Source of the DNA: Novosphingobium kaempferiae
GTDB lineage: Bacteria; Pseudomonadota; Alphaproteobacteria; Sphingomonadales; Sphingomonadaceae
Direction of reading: 5' to 3'
NCBI RefSeq assembly: GCF_021227995.1
Contig: NZ_CP089301.1
Span: forward strand, 4,650,001 to 4,714,000
Length of the DNA stretch: 64,000 bases
The position numbers were made by a program, and so were the translations under genes. The notes below the pieces were generated by a model. It ran no database searches. It had not been told where the DNA came from and worked only from the letters and a program-made list of their open reading frames with translations. Of this stretch, positions 35,806-44,421 are shown one piece after another; position 1 is the first letter of the stretch; the number at the start of each line of letters is the position of its first letter.

Positions 35806-35890
35806 GCCGGGGCTTCGACAAGCTCAGCCTGAGCGGATTTGATAGATTTGCTCTAAATACCGCTCAGGCTGAGCTTGTCGAAGCCCCGGC
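35806..35890. repeat. Perfect 30-bp inverted repeat (family D)
   Basis: Arms GCCGGGGCTTCGACAAGCTC(AGCCTGAGCGG) at 35806-35836 and the exact reverse complement at 35860-35890, separated by ~23 bp of AT-rich sequence. Only this copy occurs in the window. Confidence 0.85.
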
Positions 35891-35967
35891 GGCAGGACGC
35901 AACCTCACCACCCTTGCCCCAAGGCCCGCCATGCGCGACAACACCGGCAACCACGGGAGAGCACGGC

Positions 35968-36369
35968 ATGCAGGTCAGCGGAATCGATCACGTCAACATC
36001 CTGACCGACGACCTCGAAGCCACCGCCAGCTTCTACGAGGCCGTGCTCGGCCTGATACGCAGCGAGAACCCCTCGATCCGCGCGGGTACGGCGGGCTACT
36101 GGATGCGCGATACCGGCGGGCTGCCGATCATCCACCTCGTTGACCGCACGACGGCGCCGGGCCGCTACGACGACTACCTGCCCGGCCAGTCCACCAATGG
36201 CTTCCACCATGTCGCGCTGCGCTGCCAGGGTTTCGAAGCGATGCGCGACAAGCTGGACGGCATGGGCATCGCCTATCGCTTCAACGACCTCACCCACATC
36301 GGCCTGCGCCAGCTGTTCCTCGCCGATCCCAACGCGGTGAACATCGAGCTGAATTTCAACGGCGATTGA
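35968..36369 (+). CDS. VOC (glyoxalase/bleomycin resistance) superfamily protein
   Basis: 133 aa. The start ATG at 35968 (GGGAG ribosome site) opens directly with the VOC pattern GIDHVNILTDDLEATASFYE; the second half has FHHVALRCQGFEAM and ends DPNAVNIELNF with a likely metal-binding Glu. His and Glu positions are consistent with a divalent metal site. Function (dioxygenase, lyase or resistance protein) is not determinable. Confidence 0.85.
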   Translation: MQVSGIDHVNILTDDLEATASFYEAVLGLIRSENPSIRAGTAGYWMRDTGGLPIIHLVDRTTAPGRYDDYLPGQSTNGFHHVALRCQGFEAMRDKLDGMGIAYRFNDLTHIGLRQLFLADPNAVNIELNFNGD

Positions 36370-36421
36370 GTTCCCGTCAGCTCTGGTTAGGTTGCACCCG
36401 CAACCAGCGGAGACCAGTGCC

Positions 36422-37279
36422 ATGTGTGACGATCTTGCCCCCGAGGATTTCGCGGAAACGGGCGGTATCGACCGTCGCACCTTTGCCGTGCTCGGCATGG
36501 GCGCGGCGCTGGCGGGCTGCGGCGCGGTCGCGGCGGAAGGCGGTTCGGTGAGCGAGCGCATGGTTTCGATCACCACGACCGACGGCGTGTGCGATGCGTT
36601 CTTCGTCCATCCGGGCAAGGGCGCGCATCCCGGCATCGTCATGTGGCCGGACATCGCGGGTCTGCGCGAGGCCAAGAAGATCATGGCCCGCAACCTCGCC
36701 GCGCAGGGCTTCGCGGTGCTGGTGGTGAACCAGTACTACCGCTCCGGCCCCGCGCCGGTGATGCAGAGCTTCGCCGAGTACCGCACGCCCGAGGGGCAGG
36801 CAAAGATCGGCCCGATGCGCGCGGCGCTGACGCCCGATGCTATCACGCGCGATGCCAAGGCCTATGTCGCGTTCCTCGACACGCAGGACGCGGTGGACAG
36901 GAAGCGTGGCATCGGCAGCAACGGCTATTGCATGGGCGGGCCGTTCACCGTGCGCACGGCGGCAGCGGTGCCCGCGCGCGTCGGCGCGGCGGTGTCGCTC
37001 CACGGCGCCGGGCTGGTGACGGAAGCGGCGGACAGTCCGCACCGCGTTCTGGCGGGCACGAAGGCCAGCTTCATGTTCGCCATCGCCCGCAACGACGACG
37101 CCAAGCAACCCGATGCCAAGACCGAACTGAAGAAGGCGGCGGAAGCCGCGAAGCGCCCGGCGCAGGTCGAGGTCTATGCTGCCGACCATGGCTGGTGCGT
37201 GCCGGACTCTCCCGCCTACGATCCGGGCGAGGCGGATCGCGCATGGAAGGCGATGGTGGCGACGTTCGCGAAGTTGTGA
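36422..37279 (+). CDS. Dienelactone hydrolase family protein, probable exported lipoprotein
   Basis: 285 aa alpha/beta hydrolase. The N-terminus has a twin-arginine-like RRTFAVLGMG (~18) running into a lipobox LAGC (Cys33), suggesting Tat export and lipidation. The nucleophile elbow GYCMGGPFTV (~170) has Cys in place of Ser, as in dienelactone hydrolases; the catalytic His lies in AADHGWCVPD near the end. ATG at 36422 with GGAG ~8 nt upstream. The natural substrate is unknown. Confidence 0.85.
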   Translation: MCDDLAPEDFAETGGIDRRTFAVLGMGAALAGCGAVAAEGGSVSERMVSITTTDGVCDAFFVHPGKGAHPGIVMWPDIAGLREAKKIMARNLAAQGFAVLVVNQYYRSGPAPVMQSFAEYRTPEGQAKIGPMRAALTPDAITRDAKAYVAFLDTQDAVDRKRGIGSNGYCMGGPFTVRTAAAVPARVGAAVSLHGAGLVTEAADSPHRVLAGTKASFMFAIARNDDAKQPDAKTELKKAAEAAKRPAQVEVYAADHGWCVPDSPAYDPGEADRAWKAMVATFAKL

Positions 37280-37301
37280 GGGGGTGGGATACTCCTCCCT
37301 T

Positions 37302-37377
37302 CGTCATTGCGAGCGTAGCGAAGCAATCCAGCGTCGCACGAGCCGCTCTGGATTGCTTCGCTACGCTCGCAATGACG
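37302..37377. repeat. Palindromic repeat, family A
   Basis: Near-perfect inverted pair of the CGTCATTGCGAGCGTAGCGA unit, ~17-bp centre, between two convergent genes, where it may serve as a bidirectional transcription end structure. Confidence 0.85.
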
Positions 37378-37388
37378 AACGTTAGGGG

Positions 37389-38333
37389 CTAGCGCCGCTC
37401 GTACCGCAACAACCCCGGCCCCAGCGTGTTCTCGCCCAGCTTGACCGCATCGCCGGACCAGTCCGCCACGAAGGCGCTGCGGCGGTCCACGCCGGGGGCG
37501 AAGCTGGCGTCGTTGCCTGCGATCAGCAGCCCGCCCGAGGGATGGTTCCGGTGCTCGGCGGCGATGGCGATGAAGGCGGAATAGTTCTCCTTGTCGCGCC
37601 CCTGCACGAACCAGTTGCCGGTGATCTCTCCGGTGGCGCCGTCGGCCATGTCGATCATGTAGTTGGTGCCGGTGCCGTGCGTATCGTCGAACCAGCAGTT
37701 GACGATGGCGGTGCGCGCCGCGCGGCTCTTGGCGTAGTGGCCGCCGGTGCCCGCCTCGAAGCGGCTGCGCGTCACCGTCAGCGCACCGTAGTTGCCGATG
37801 TAGATCGAGTGCGCGCAGCCCGCGCCCTCGCAGGTGCCCAGCCGGGTGAAGGTGGACTTGTCGATGGCGATGGTGCCCTCGGGATCGTCGCCGGAGAGGA
37901 TGCCCTGTTCGCTGTCGCGGAACCAGCTCTGGCCGACGGCAAGGTCGCCGTGCTCCAGCCGGATGCCTGCGCCGTTGCGGTCGGAGACGCGGATGTTGGC
38001 GAAGACCAGCCCCTCTATCCGCGCCGCGTGGCCCCGCAGGACGAGGGCGGCCTTGCCCTCGCATGCTACGCCGTCGAGGATCGACTGGCCGGGCACGGCG
38101 GCCTGGTAGGTCACGTCGCCGCGATCCTGCACCGCGCAGTCGGCGAAGCGCATCGAGGCGAGGCGGATGGTCCCGCGCTTGCCGCCGATGGCATCCACCG
38201 CATCCTGCAACCGGCTGTAGCTGCGCCCGGTTTCAACTACGGTGTACGGCCCGTCGGGCGCGGATGTGGCGGGAGCGGACATGGCAGCGAGCAGGGTGGT
38301 GAGCGGCAGCGCGAGTCGGGAAAGGCGGATCAT
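37389..38333 (-). CDS. Secreted right-handed beta-helix protein
   Basis: 314 aa with a signal peptide (~1-25, LPLTTLLAAMSAPATSA). The rest shows repeating short beta-strand turns (for example ARIEGLVFANIRVSDRNGAG, LAVGQSWFRDSEQG, LTVTRSRFEAG), the pattern of right-handed parallel beta-helices found in polysaccharide lyases and carbohydrate-binding proteins. No lyase active-site residues could be identified. It is likely periplasmic or surface located; function unknown. Confidence 0.75.
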   Translation of the reverse strand: MIRLSRLALPLTTLLAAMSAPATSAPDGPYTVVETGRSYSRLQDAVDAIGGKRGTIRLASMRFADCAVQDRGDVTYQAAVPGQSILDGVACEGKAALVLRGHAARIEGLVFANIRVSDRNGAGIRLEHGDLAVGQSWFRDSEQGILSGDDPEGTIAIDKSTFTRLGTCEGAGCAHSIYIGNYGALTVTRSRFEAGTGGHYAKSRAARTAIVNCWFDDTHGTGTNYMIDMADGATGEITGNWFVQGRDKENYSAFIAIAAEHRNHPSGGLLIAGNDASFAPGVDRRSAFVADWSGDAVKLGENTLGPGLLRYERR

Positions 38334-38373
38334 CGCCGCAGGTTAGGGGGAGGCGGCAACTGACAGGTTAACG

Positions 38374-38643
38374 TCAGTCCCGCTGACCCCAGCGCCACTT
38401 CCACCCGCCCTGCGTGCGTCGCGCCACCGCGATGAGAAAGCACGCCGTCACCACGATGAACAGCGCGAGGGCCAGCGCCCGTCCGCCCGGCATCCCGGAC
38501 CTGTCGAGCAAGGCGATGCCCGCAAGCGTGCCGAGATAGCTCGCCATCAGGAACCAGCCCTGCCACGCGATCGGCAGGCCCGCGCCGTAGCCGTAGCGCT
38601 TCGGCGGGAACCAGTCTCCGCGCTCGAACAGCTTATGAAGCAT
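38374..38643 (-). CDS. Small membrane protein of the SPFH operon
   Basis: 89 aa, two predicted membrane helices (~27-45 and ~55-74) and a Trp/Arg-rich C-terminal tail. Unknown family. Its start lies 11 nt inside the ribbon-helix-helix gene, so it is translated from the same message as the SPFH protein. Confidence 0.7.
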   Translation of the reverse strand: MLHKLFERGDWFPPKRYGYGAGLPIAWQGWFLMASYLGTLAGIALLDRSGMPGGRALALALFIVVTACFLIAVARRTQGGWKWRWGQRD

Positions 38644-38845
38644 CGTCCGTCTCCTTCGGTGGGCGGCCGCGTTTGGCGGGCTCGCCGCTCTCCACCTTGA
38701 CGCCGCGCCGGGCGAGGGCCTCGCGCAGCAGCACTTCGACCTGTGCGTTCACCGAGCGGAAGTCGGCCGCCGCCGCCCGCTCCAGCGCTGCGTAGAGCGC
38801 CGGATCGAGACGGAGCGCGAAGGCCTTCTTGCCGGGGGACGCCAT
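38633..38845 (-). CDS. Ribbon-helix-helix (Arc-like) DNA-binding protein
   Basis: 70 aa. FALRLDPALYAALERAAAAD and the following NAQVEVLLREALARRG match the Arc/MetJ-type ribbon-helix-helix fold; the tail is basic (KRGRPPKE). It lies 8 nt downstream of the SPFH gene. A perfect 16-bp palindrome overlaps the operon promoter (39785-39800), so I infer that this protein autoregulates the operon. An antitoxin role is the alternative, but no toxin is adjacent. Confidence 0.8.
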   Translation of the reverse strand: MASPGKKAFALRLDPALYAALERAAAADFRSVNAQVEVLLREALARRGVKVESGEPAKRGRPPKETDDAS

Positions 38846-38853
38846 GGGACCGC

Positions 38854-39768
38854 TTACGAGTAGAGCGTGCCGGTGTTGACGACGGGCTGGGTGTCACGCT
38901 CGCCGCACAGGACGACCATGAGGTTCGACACCATCGCCGCGCGGCGCTCGTCGTCGAGTTCGACAACGTTCTTTTCCGACAGCTGGGCGAGGGCCATCTC
39001 GACCATAGAGACGGCGCCTTCCACCAGCTTGCGACGCGCGCCGATCACGGCTTCGGCCTGCTGGCGGCGCAGCATGGCCCCGGCGATCTCGGGCGCGTAG
39101 GCGAGGTGGGTGAGGCCGCACTCGTCCACGGTCAGGCCCGCCACCTGCAGGCGCGCGATCAGTTCGGTGCGCAGTTCGGCGTTCACCTGCTCGTGGCTGC
39201 CGCGCAGGGTGATCTCGGCGTCCTCGACATCGTCGTAGGCATAGCGCGAGCCGATGGAGCGCACTGCGGCCTCGATCTGCACGTTCACGAAGGCCTTGTA
39301 GTCGTCCACGTCGTAAAGCGCCTGCGCGGTGTCGGCCACGCGCCACACCACGTTGGTGGCGATCTCGATCGGGTTGCCGCGCAGGTCGTTCACCTTGAGC
39401 TTTTCGGAGACCACGTTGTTGGAGCGGACCGAGATCTTGGTCTTGCCCATCCACGGCCAGACCCAGCGCAGACCGGCGGTGCGGTCGGTGCCCTTGTAGC
39501 TGCCGAACAGCGTGATCGCGGCGGCCTGGTTGGGCTGGATCATGTAGAAGCCGCAAAGGATCAGCACGTTCATGATGATCGCGGGAATGATGAAGGCCAG
39601 GAAGCCGAGGATCGTGCCCTCGCTCGGATCGCCGCTCGACGCGAGCGTGATGACGCAGAATACGATCGCAGCGGTCAGCATCAGGAAGATCAGGAGCATC
39701 AGGTAGCCGCTCTGGGTGGAGGCGGTGCTCTCCCGGCTGGCGTTGATGGGCAGATGCGAATCGGACAT
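38854..39768 (-). CDS. SPFH (band 7/stomatin-like) membrane protein
   Basis: 304 aa from the ATG at 39768 (AGAGGGG ribosome site); an ATG three codons upstream is possible. Two hydrophobic segments (~20-45 and ~55-80) precede the SPFH domain ([20 protein letters not shown] onward) and a helical C-terminal part ([19 protein letters not shown]). Such proteins assemble into large membrane-associated oligomers. It heads a three-gene operon with the RHH regulator and a small membrane protein. Confidence 0.88.
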   Translation of the reverse strand: MSDSHLPINASRESTASTQSGYLMLLIFLMLTAAIVFCVITLASSGDPSEGTILGFLAFIIPAIIMNVLILCGFYMIQPNQAAAITLFGSYKGTDRTAGLRWVWPWMGKTKISVRSNNVVSEKLKVNDLRGNPIEIATNVVWRVADTAQALYDVDDYKAFVNVQIEAAVRSIGSRYAYDDVEDAEITLRGSHEQVNAELRTELIARLQVAGLTVDECGLTHLAYAPEIAGAMLRRQQAEAVIGARRKLVEGAVSMVEMALAQLSEKNVVELDDERRAAMVSNLMVVLCGERDTQPVVNTGTLYS

Positions 39769-39784
39769 CGGTGGCACCCCTCTA

Positions 39785-39826
39785 AAAGTGATATCACTTT
39801 AATATCGAATTGAGGTGGGCGGTCAA
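39785..39826 (-). promoter_or_regulatory. Promoter with overlapping 16-bp palindromic operator for the SPFH operon
   Basis: Read leftward: a -35 TTGACC (39821-39826), 16-bp spacer, -10 TATTAA (39799-39804), then the perfect palindrome AAAGTGATATCACTTT (39785-39800) covering the -10/+1 region, 16 nt before the start codon. This is the classic layout for repression by steric block. The likely binder is the RHH protein encoded in the same operon. Confidence 0.7.
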
Positions 39827-39837
39827 GAGTGAGCGCA

Positions 39838-39966
39838 TTCCTCCCCGAGCTTGTCTCGGGGAGGGGGACCGCCGCCGCAGGCGGTGGTGGAGGGGGAAAA
39901 TCCGGCAAATCCCCCTCCGTCAGCCCTGACGGGCTGCCACCTCCCCGAGACGAGCTCGGGGAGGAA
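39838..39966. repeat. Composite palindromic repeat, family C
   Basis: Same ~130-bp element as at 13586-13714, in the opposite orientation: hairpin ends TTCCTCCCCGAGCTTGTCTC and its inverted copy ending at 39966. Confidence 0.85.
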
Positions 39967-40170
39967 TGGGTTGAAGCTGGAGCGATTTGATCGTATCTAG
40001 GCCTCTGCGGGCCGGGCCCCTCTGGCGCGGCGTGAACGGGATTTGTCCCGCACGCCTCGTGATGTCGGACCGCATCGGGTGATCCCGGTGCAGGTTCAGC
40101 ATTGATTCATTACGCAACCACAGCGCCGCTCATCCGATCGAACCACAACCCGTTCGATAGGGATACGACG

Positions 40171-40350
40171 ATGACCGACCGCATGTTCCGCCTGCTTGAG
40201 CTGCACCAGAAGCTCGACGCCGCGATCCGCCGCACCAGGGCGAGCCGCTTTGCCGATCCGATGGAGATCGCCCGGCTGACCAGAAGGAAGCTCCGACTGA
40301 GGGAAAGGCTGGCGCGCCTGCTGCCGCAGCAGCCCGCCCTGAGCCTGTAA
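40171..40350 (+). CDS. Small YdcH-like protein (DUF465)
   Basis: 59 aa, a two-helix coiled-coil protein of the DUF465 kind. The pattern LLELHQKLDAAIRRTRASRF followed by MEIARLTRRKLRLRERLARL shows the conserved K(R)KLRL motif. Function unknown. Two more members lie at 50379-50576 and 50836-50991. Confidence 0.75.
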   Translation: MTDRMFRLLELHQKLDAAIRRTRASRFADPMEIARLTRRKLRLRERLARLLPQQPALSL

Positions 40351-40391
40351 CCCTTCCGTTTCCCTCCGGATTCGATCCAGTTCCCGTCAAT

Positions 40392-40475
40392 CGTCATTGC
40401 GAGCGTAGCGAAGCAATTCAGCGGCACATCCTGCCGTCTGTGGATCGCCACGGCCATACGGGCCTCGCGATGACG
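40392..40475. repeat. Palindromic repeat, family A
   Basis: Left arm canonical, right arm diverged (GGCCTCGCGATGACG end). It fills most of the leader between the DUF465 gene and terC. Confidence 0.75.
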
Positions 40476-40515
40476 AAGGCGGGCACGATCGGTCCGGCCT
40501 TCTGGATGTGAACCC

Positions 40516-41511
40516 ATGGAATTTCTCTTCGCGGACTGGCTGGGCACGCCTGCCTGGTTCTGGCTGGCCTTCGCCGGCGTGGTCCTTCTCCTCACCGCCT
40601 TCGACCTTGGCGTCCTGCACAAGGACGACAAGGAGATGGGCATCGCCGAATCGCTGAAGCTCTCGGTCTTCTACATCGGCATCGCCATGGCCTTCGGCGC
40701 GTGGATCTGGTGGGCCAAGGGATCGGCCCCGGCGATCGACTACTACACGGGCTACTTCATCGAGAAGGCGCTCTCGATCGACAACGTCTTCGTGATCTCG
40801 ATGATCTTCGGCTACTTCGCCGTCTCGCCCAAGTACCAGTACCGGGCGTTGCTGTGGGGCATCCTTGCGGTGATCGTGCTGCGCGGACTGATGATCGCGG
40901 GCGGCGCGGCGCTGGTCGCCCATGCCTACTGGGTGATGTACCTGTTCGCCGGGTTCCTGATCTTCACCGGCATCAAGATGCTGTTCACCAGCGACCATGA
41001 CCCGGACATCGGCAACAACGCGGCGATCCGCTGGATCTCGCGCCACATGCGCGTGACCAAGGTCCACCATGCCGAGCACTTCTTCGTGAAGGAGCCTAAC
41101 GCCAACGGGCGCCTGGTCTGGGCGGCGACGCCGCTGTTCCTGGCGCTGGTGGTCATCAACCTGGCCGATCTGGTCTTCGCCATCGATTCGGTGCCGGCGA
41201 TCTTCTCGATCACGACCGACACCTTCATCGTCTACACCTCGAACATCATGGCGATCCTCGGCCTGCGCGCGCTCTACTTCGCGCTGGCGGCGATGGTGCA
41301 CCGCTTCCACTACCTGAAGTATGCGCTGGCGCTGGTGCTGGTGTTCATCGGCGGCAAGATCCTGATCGCGGATTTCGCCCTTGGCGGCGCCAAGTTCCCG
41401 CCGCTGCTCAGCCTTGGTGTGACGCTGGCGCTGATCGCGGGCGGCGTGTTCTGGTCCTTGTGGAAGACGCGGGGCGAGGGGCCGATCGTCGCGGAAGAAT
41501 TGCCGCACTGA
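40516..41511 (+). CDS. TerC family membrane protein (Alx-like)
   Basis: 331 aa, about nine membrane segments. Conserved acidic membrane motifs FIEKALSIDNVFVISMIF (~84) and NLADLVFAIDSVPAIFSI (~214) place it in the TerC/Alx family, which exports manganese or supports metal homeostasis of secreted enzymes. It is monocistronic. No manganese (yybP-ykoY) riboswitch was seen in the leader, only a family A repeat. Confidence 0.93.
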   Translation: MEFLFADWLGTPAWFWLAFAGVVLLLTAFDLGVLHKDDKEMGIAESLKLSVFYIGIAMAFGAWIWWAKGSAPAIDYYTGYFIEKALSIDNVFVISMIFGYFAVSPKYQYRALLWGILAVIVLRGLMIAGGAALVAHAYWVMYLFAGFLIFTGIKMLFTSDHDPDIGNNAAIRWISRHMRVTKVHHAEHFFVKEPNANGRLVWAATPLFLALVVINLADLVFAIDSVPAIFSITTDTFIVYTSNIMAILGLRALYFALAAMVHRFHYLKYALALVLVFIGGKILIADFALGGAKFPPLLSLGVTLALIAGGVFWSLWKTRGEGPIVAEELPH

Positions 41512-41588
41512 TCCCTCGTTCTTGATGATGCGCGCGGGGCGGCAATAAGCAGGTGCGCCGCCCCCGCCATGCCGCTACGAGGCGGCGG

Positions 41589-42509
41589 ATGAGCACCACC
41601 GCCGAAGCCCTTGCCCCGGAGGCACAGCCCGCGAGGTCGGGCCCAGACTGGGCGCCGCGTCATCTGCTGGCGTTGCTGGCGGCCAACGTCGCGCTGGCGC
41701 TGGGGGCATGGCTGGTCCGTCTGGCCGATACCGGCCCGGTCGCCGCCGGGTTCTGGCGGCTGACCCTCGCGCTGCCGGTGCTGGTGCTCCTCGCCGCGCG
41801 CGAGCCTGCGGAGCAGCGCCGTATGCCGCGCGGCGTCGTGGCGCTGGTGCTGGGCGCGGGCGTGTTCTTCGCGCTCGACCTTGCCGCATGGCACTTCGGC
41901 ATCGTGCGGACCAAGGTGGGCAACGCCTCGCTCTTCGGCAATTCGGGCAGCCTGATCGTGATGGTCTGGGGCCTTGCCACCGCTCACCGCGCGCCGCGCG
42001 CGCTGGAGATCGGCGCGGTGCTGTTCGCGCTCGTCGGCGCGGGCCTGCTGATGGGCGGGTCGCTGGAGATCAGCCGCACCAACCTTGTCGGAGACCTGTT
42101 CTGCCTGCTGGGCGGCGCATTCTACGCGGTCTACATCATCATGCTGAACGGTGTGCGGCAGGGGCGCGGCTCGTACTCGCTGCTGGCCGTCTCCACCACC
42201 GCCAGCGCGCCGACCATGCTGGTTGTCGCGGTGCTGCTGGGCGAAGTCGTCATGCCGCACGACTGGACGCCGCTGGTCGCGCTGGCGCTGTCGAGCCAGC
42301 TGATCGGGCAGGGCTTCCTGATCTATTCGCTGCGGCACTTCACCCCGCTCATCATCGGCCTTGCGCTGATGGCGCAACCCGCGCTGGCGGCGACGGTGGG
42401 CTGGCTGGCCTTCGGCGAGACGCTGAGCGCGATCGACGTCGTCGGCATGGTGCTGCTCGCCGTCGCGCTGACGATGGCGCGTGCCTCCGACCGGCCTGCA
42501 AAGGGATAA
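41589..42509 (+). CDS. DMT superfamily (EamA) transporter
   Basis: 306 aa, ten predicted helices in two EamA repeats. The first repeat includes [20 protein letters not shown] and the second ITNLVG-like entry [20 protein letters not shown]; the end of each repeat is [22 protein letters not shown]. The ATG at 41589 was taken as start; an upstream ATG at 41553 adds 12 Arg-rich residues. Substrate unknown. It is 5 nt upstream of rluE and probably co-transcribed. Confidence 0.9.
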   Translation: MSTTAEALAPEAQPARSGPDWAPRHLLALLAANVALALGAWLVRLADTGPVAAGFWRLTLALPVLVLLAAREPAEQRRMPRGVVALVLGAGVFFALDLAAWHFGIVRTKVGNASLFGNSGSLIVMVWGLATAHRAPRALEIGAVLFALVGAGLLMGGSLEISRTNLVGDLFCLLGGAFYAVYIIMLNGVRQGRGSYSLLAVSTTASAPTMLVVAVLLGEVVMPHDWTPLVALALSSQLIGQGFLIYSLRHFTPLIIGLALMAQPALAATVGWLAFGETLSAIDVVGMVLLAVALTMARASDRPAKG

Positions 42510-42514
42510 CGACG

Positions 42515-43063
42515 ATGGCGCGACTGATCCTGTTCAACAAGCCTTACGACGTGCTCTCGCAGTTCACCGACCTCAAGTCGCCGAGCCCGCGCGCCACGCT
42601 GTCGGACTTCGTGAAGGTGCCGGGCGTCTACCCCGCCGGACGGCTGGACCGCGACAGTGAGGGGCTGCTGCTGCTGACCGACGACGGGCGGCTGCAGGCG
42701 CGCATCGCCGATCCGCGCTTCAAGATCGCCAAGACCTACCGCGTGCAGGTAGAAGGCGAGCCTGATGCCGCCGCGCTGGAGGCGCTGCGCAAGGGTGTGG
42801 TGCTGAACGACGGCCCGACGCGCCCTGCCGAGGCGCGGCGGATCGACGATCCGGACCTGTGGCCGCGCAACCCGCCTGTGCGTTTTCGCAAGACGGTGCC
42901 GGACTGCTGGATCGAACTTTCCATCCGCGAAGGGCGCAACCGGCAGGTCCGCCGCATGACCGCCGCCGTCGGCCATCCGACGCTGCGCCTCGTGCGCTGG
43001 CGCATCGGCGACTGGTCGCTCGACGGGATCGCACCGGGAGAATGGCGCGAAGTGGCGGTGTGA
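42515..43063 (+). CDS. rluE: 23S rRNA pseudouridine(2457) synthase
   Basis: 182 aa RsuA-family pseudouridine synthase without an S4 domain, as in E. coli RluE. The catalytic Asp is in [17 protein letters not shown] (~45), and [20 protein letters not shown] and [10 protein letters not shown] are typical of RluE. Monomeric enzyme acting on ribosomal RNA. Confidence 0.94.
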   Translation: MARLILFNKPYDVLSQFTDLKSPSPRATLSDFVKVPGVYPAGRLDRDSEGLLLLTDDGRLQARIADPRFKIAKTYRVQVEGEPDAAALEALRKGVVLNDGPTRPAEARRIDDPDLWPRNPPVRFRKTVPDCWIELSIREGRNRQVRRMTAAVGHPTLRLVRWRIGDWSLDGIAPGEWREVAV

Positions 43064-43102
43064 TCCGCCTGCGCCTACATGGGCGGTAAGGAGGCCTGTC
43101 CC

Positions 43103-43546
43103 ATGTCCGATAGCAGAATCGTCGTCTGTCCCACCTGCACCACCGCGAACCGCGTTCCGGTGGAGCGGCTGGGCGCGGGCGGCAAGTGCGGGAAGTGCAA
43201 GTCTGAGCTGTTTGCGGGCGAGCCGGTGAAGCTCACCGCCGCCAACTTCGATGCCCATGCGACGAAGAGCGACATCCCGCTGCTGGTGGACTTCTGGGCC
43301 GCATGGTGCGGGCCGTGCCGCCAGATGGCCCCGGCCTTCGCGGCGGCAGCGGCGCAGCTCGAGCCCGAGATGCGCCTCGGCAAGCTCGACACCGAGGCCG
43401 AGCAGGCCATCGCCGCGCGCTATGGCATCCAGTCGATCCCGACGATGATCCTCATCCGCAAGGGCCGCGAAATCGCGCGCAAGTCCGGCGCGATGCCACC
43501 CGCCGCGATCGTTGCCTGGGCAAGGCAGGCGGCTGCGGGCGGGTAA
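43103..43546 (+). CDS. trxC: Thioredoxin 2 (TrxC)
   Basis: 147 aa. The N-terminal zinc knuckle (CPTC at ~9 and CGKC at ~30) followed by a thioredoxin domain with WAAWCGPCRQM identifies TrxC, a zinc-containing thioredoxin usually linked to oxidative stress. Strong AAGGAGG ribosome site. The ATG at 43103 fits the family start; an earlier frame at 43079 only adds 8 residues. Confidence 0.94.
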   Translation: MSDSRIVVCPTCTTANRVPVERLGAGGKCGKCKSELFAGEPVKLTAANFDAHATKSDIPLLVDFWAAWCGPCRQMAPAFAAAAAQLEPEMRLGKLDTEAEQAIAARYGIQSIPTMILIRKGREIARKSGAMPPAAIVAWARQAAAGG

Positions 43547-43554
43547 TTTACAGT

Positions 43555-43629
43555 CGTCATTGCGAGCGTAGCGAAGCAATCCAGAGGCGAGCGGTACCGC
43601 TGGATTGCTTCGCTACGCTCGCAATGACG
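43555..43629. repeat. Palindromic repeat, family A
   Basis: Nearly perfect inverted pair of the CGTCATTGCGAGCGTAGCGA unit with a short centre, directly behind trxC. Confidence 0.85.
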
Positions 43630-43714
43630 AAGTGCCGTTGGCGATCACGCTCAGGCCCCGCGATGGACGGCATTTAACTTCCCGTGCTATATGTGATTCA
43701 CATAGTCACGCGGC

Positions 43715-43990
43715 ATGGAGTTCGAATTCGACCCCGCCAAGGACGACGCCAACCGCGCGAAGCACGGGCTGGGACTGGCGTTCGGGATGCGGGTTTTCGA
43801 CGATCCGAGGCATGAAGTCCTGCCCTCGTTCCGTCCTGTCGATGGAGAAGACAGGTACAAGGCGGTCGGTTTGGTGGATGGCAGGCTTTTCACGCTGATC
43901 TATGTCTGGCGAGACGAGCGGATCAGGCTGATTTCGGTACGACGGAGCAACACCGGTGAACAAAGAGACTATGATCGCCATTCCGGCTGA
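43715..43990 (+). CDS. brnT: BrnT family type II toxin
   Basis: 91 aa ribonuclease toxin. The BrnT pattern is clear: FEFDPAKDDANRAKHGLGLA at the start, MRVFDDPRHEVL, a central DRYKAVGLVDGRL, and IRLISVRRSNTGEQRDY at the end. The antitoxin gene starts 35 nt before this stop. Toxin-first order as in brnTA. Confidence 0.88.
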   Translation: MEFEFDPAKDDANRAKHGLGLAFGMRVFDDPRHEVLPSFRPVDGEDRYKAVGLVDGRLFTLIYVWRDERIRLISVRRSNTGEQRDYDRHSG

Positions 43991-44261
43991 TCCCAACGAC
44001 CCGGAAGACTTTCCCGTCAGCGTCGCCGGGCTCGAGCGCGCGAATATGGGCCGCCGCTTTCGCATCCTGCGGCACCATCTCGGCATGACGCAGGTGGAGT
44101 TCGCCGATGCGTTCGGCATTCCCGTCGCCAACCTCCGCCAGTACGAACTCGCCCGGCACATGCCTCCGCCCGCCGTGCGCGCCTATCTCACGGTGATCGA
44201 GGCGGAGCCGGAGATGGTGCGCCGGGTGATGGCGCAGGCCGCCGCGAAGGCAGCGGCCTGA
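43956..44261 (+). CDS. HTH (XRE-like) antitoxin partner of BrnT
   Basis: 101 aa. GTG start with GGAG 8 nt upstream, overlapping the toxin gene by 35 nt. The helix-turn-helix lies at ~36-60 (RILRHHLGMTQVEFADAFGI followed by NLRQYELARHMPPPAVRAYL), like the C-terminal HTH of MqsA/HigA-type antitoxins. The classic BrnT partner BrnA instead has a ribbon-helix-helix fold, so this is a hybrid pair. The N-terminal ~25 residues are acidic and may cover the toxin. Confidence 0.82.
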   Translation: MNKETMIAIPADPNDPEDFPVSVAGLERANMGRRFRILRHHLGMTQVEFADAFGIPVANLRQYELARHMPPPAVRAYLTVIEAEPEMVRRVMAQAAAKAAA

Positions 44262-44265
44262 CGCC

Positions 44266-44421
44266 TTAGTGCGCGAACGCAGGCAGGGCGTCGTATCCCG
44301 GCAGCTGCCCGTGGTTCATGACGCAGGCGGTCGGCACGGCGACCGCCAGCAGCATCCCGCCCAGCACCGTCCACTTGAACCATGCCGGGGGTTTGCGCCG
44401 TGGAGTTGTGGGCGGTTTCAT
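44266..44421 (-). CDS. Small single-span membrane protein coupled to the antiporter
   Basis: 51 aa: a basic Pro-rich N-terminus, one hydrophobic helix (~14-33) and a short hydrophilic C-terminus. The start codon overlaps the antiporter stop by 4 nt (ATGA), so translation should be coupled. No family recognised. A small accessory subunit is possible. Confidence 0.55.
   Translation of the reverse strand: MKPPTTPRRKPPAWFKWTVLGGMLLAVAVPTACVMNHGQLPGYDALPAFAH

Noticed and set aside
40351..40515. Possible manganese (yybP-ykoY) riboswitch in the terC leader
   Set aside because: The leader is mostly a family A palindromic repeat and none of the conserved riboswitch segments was recognised.
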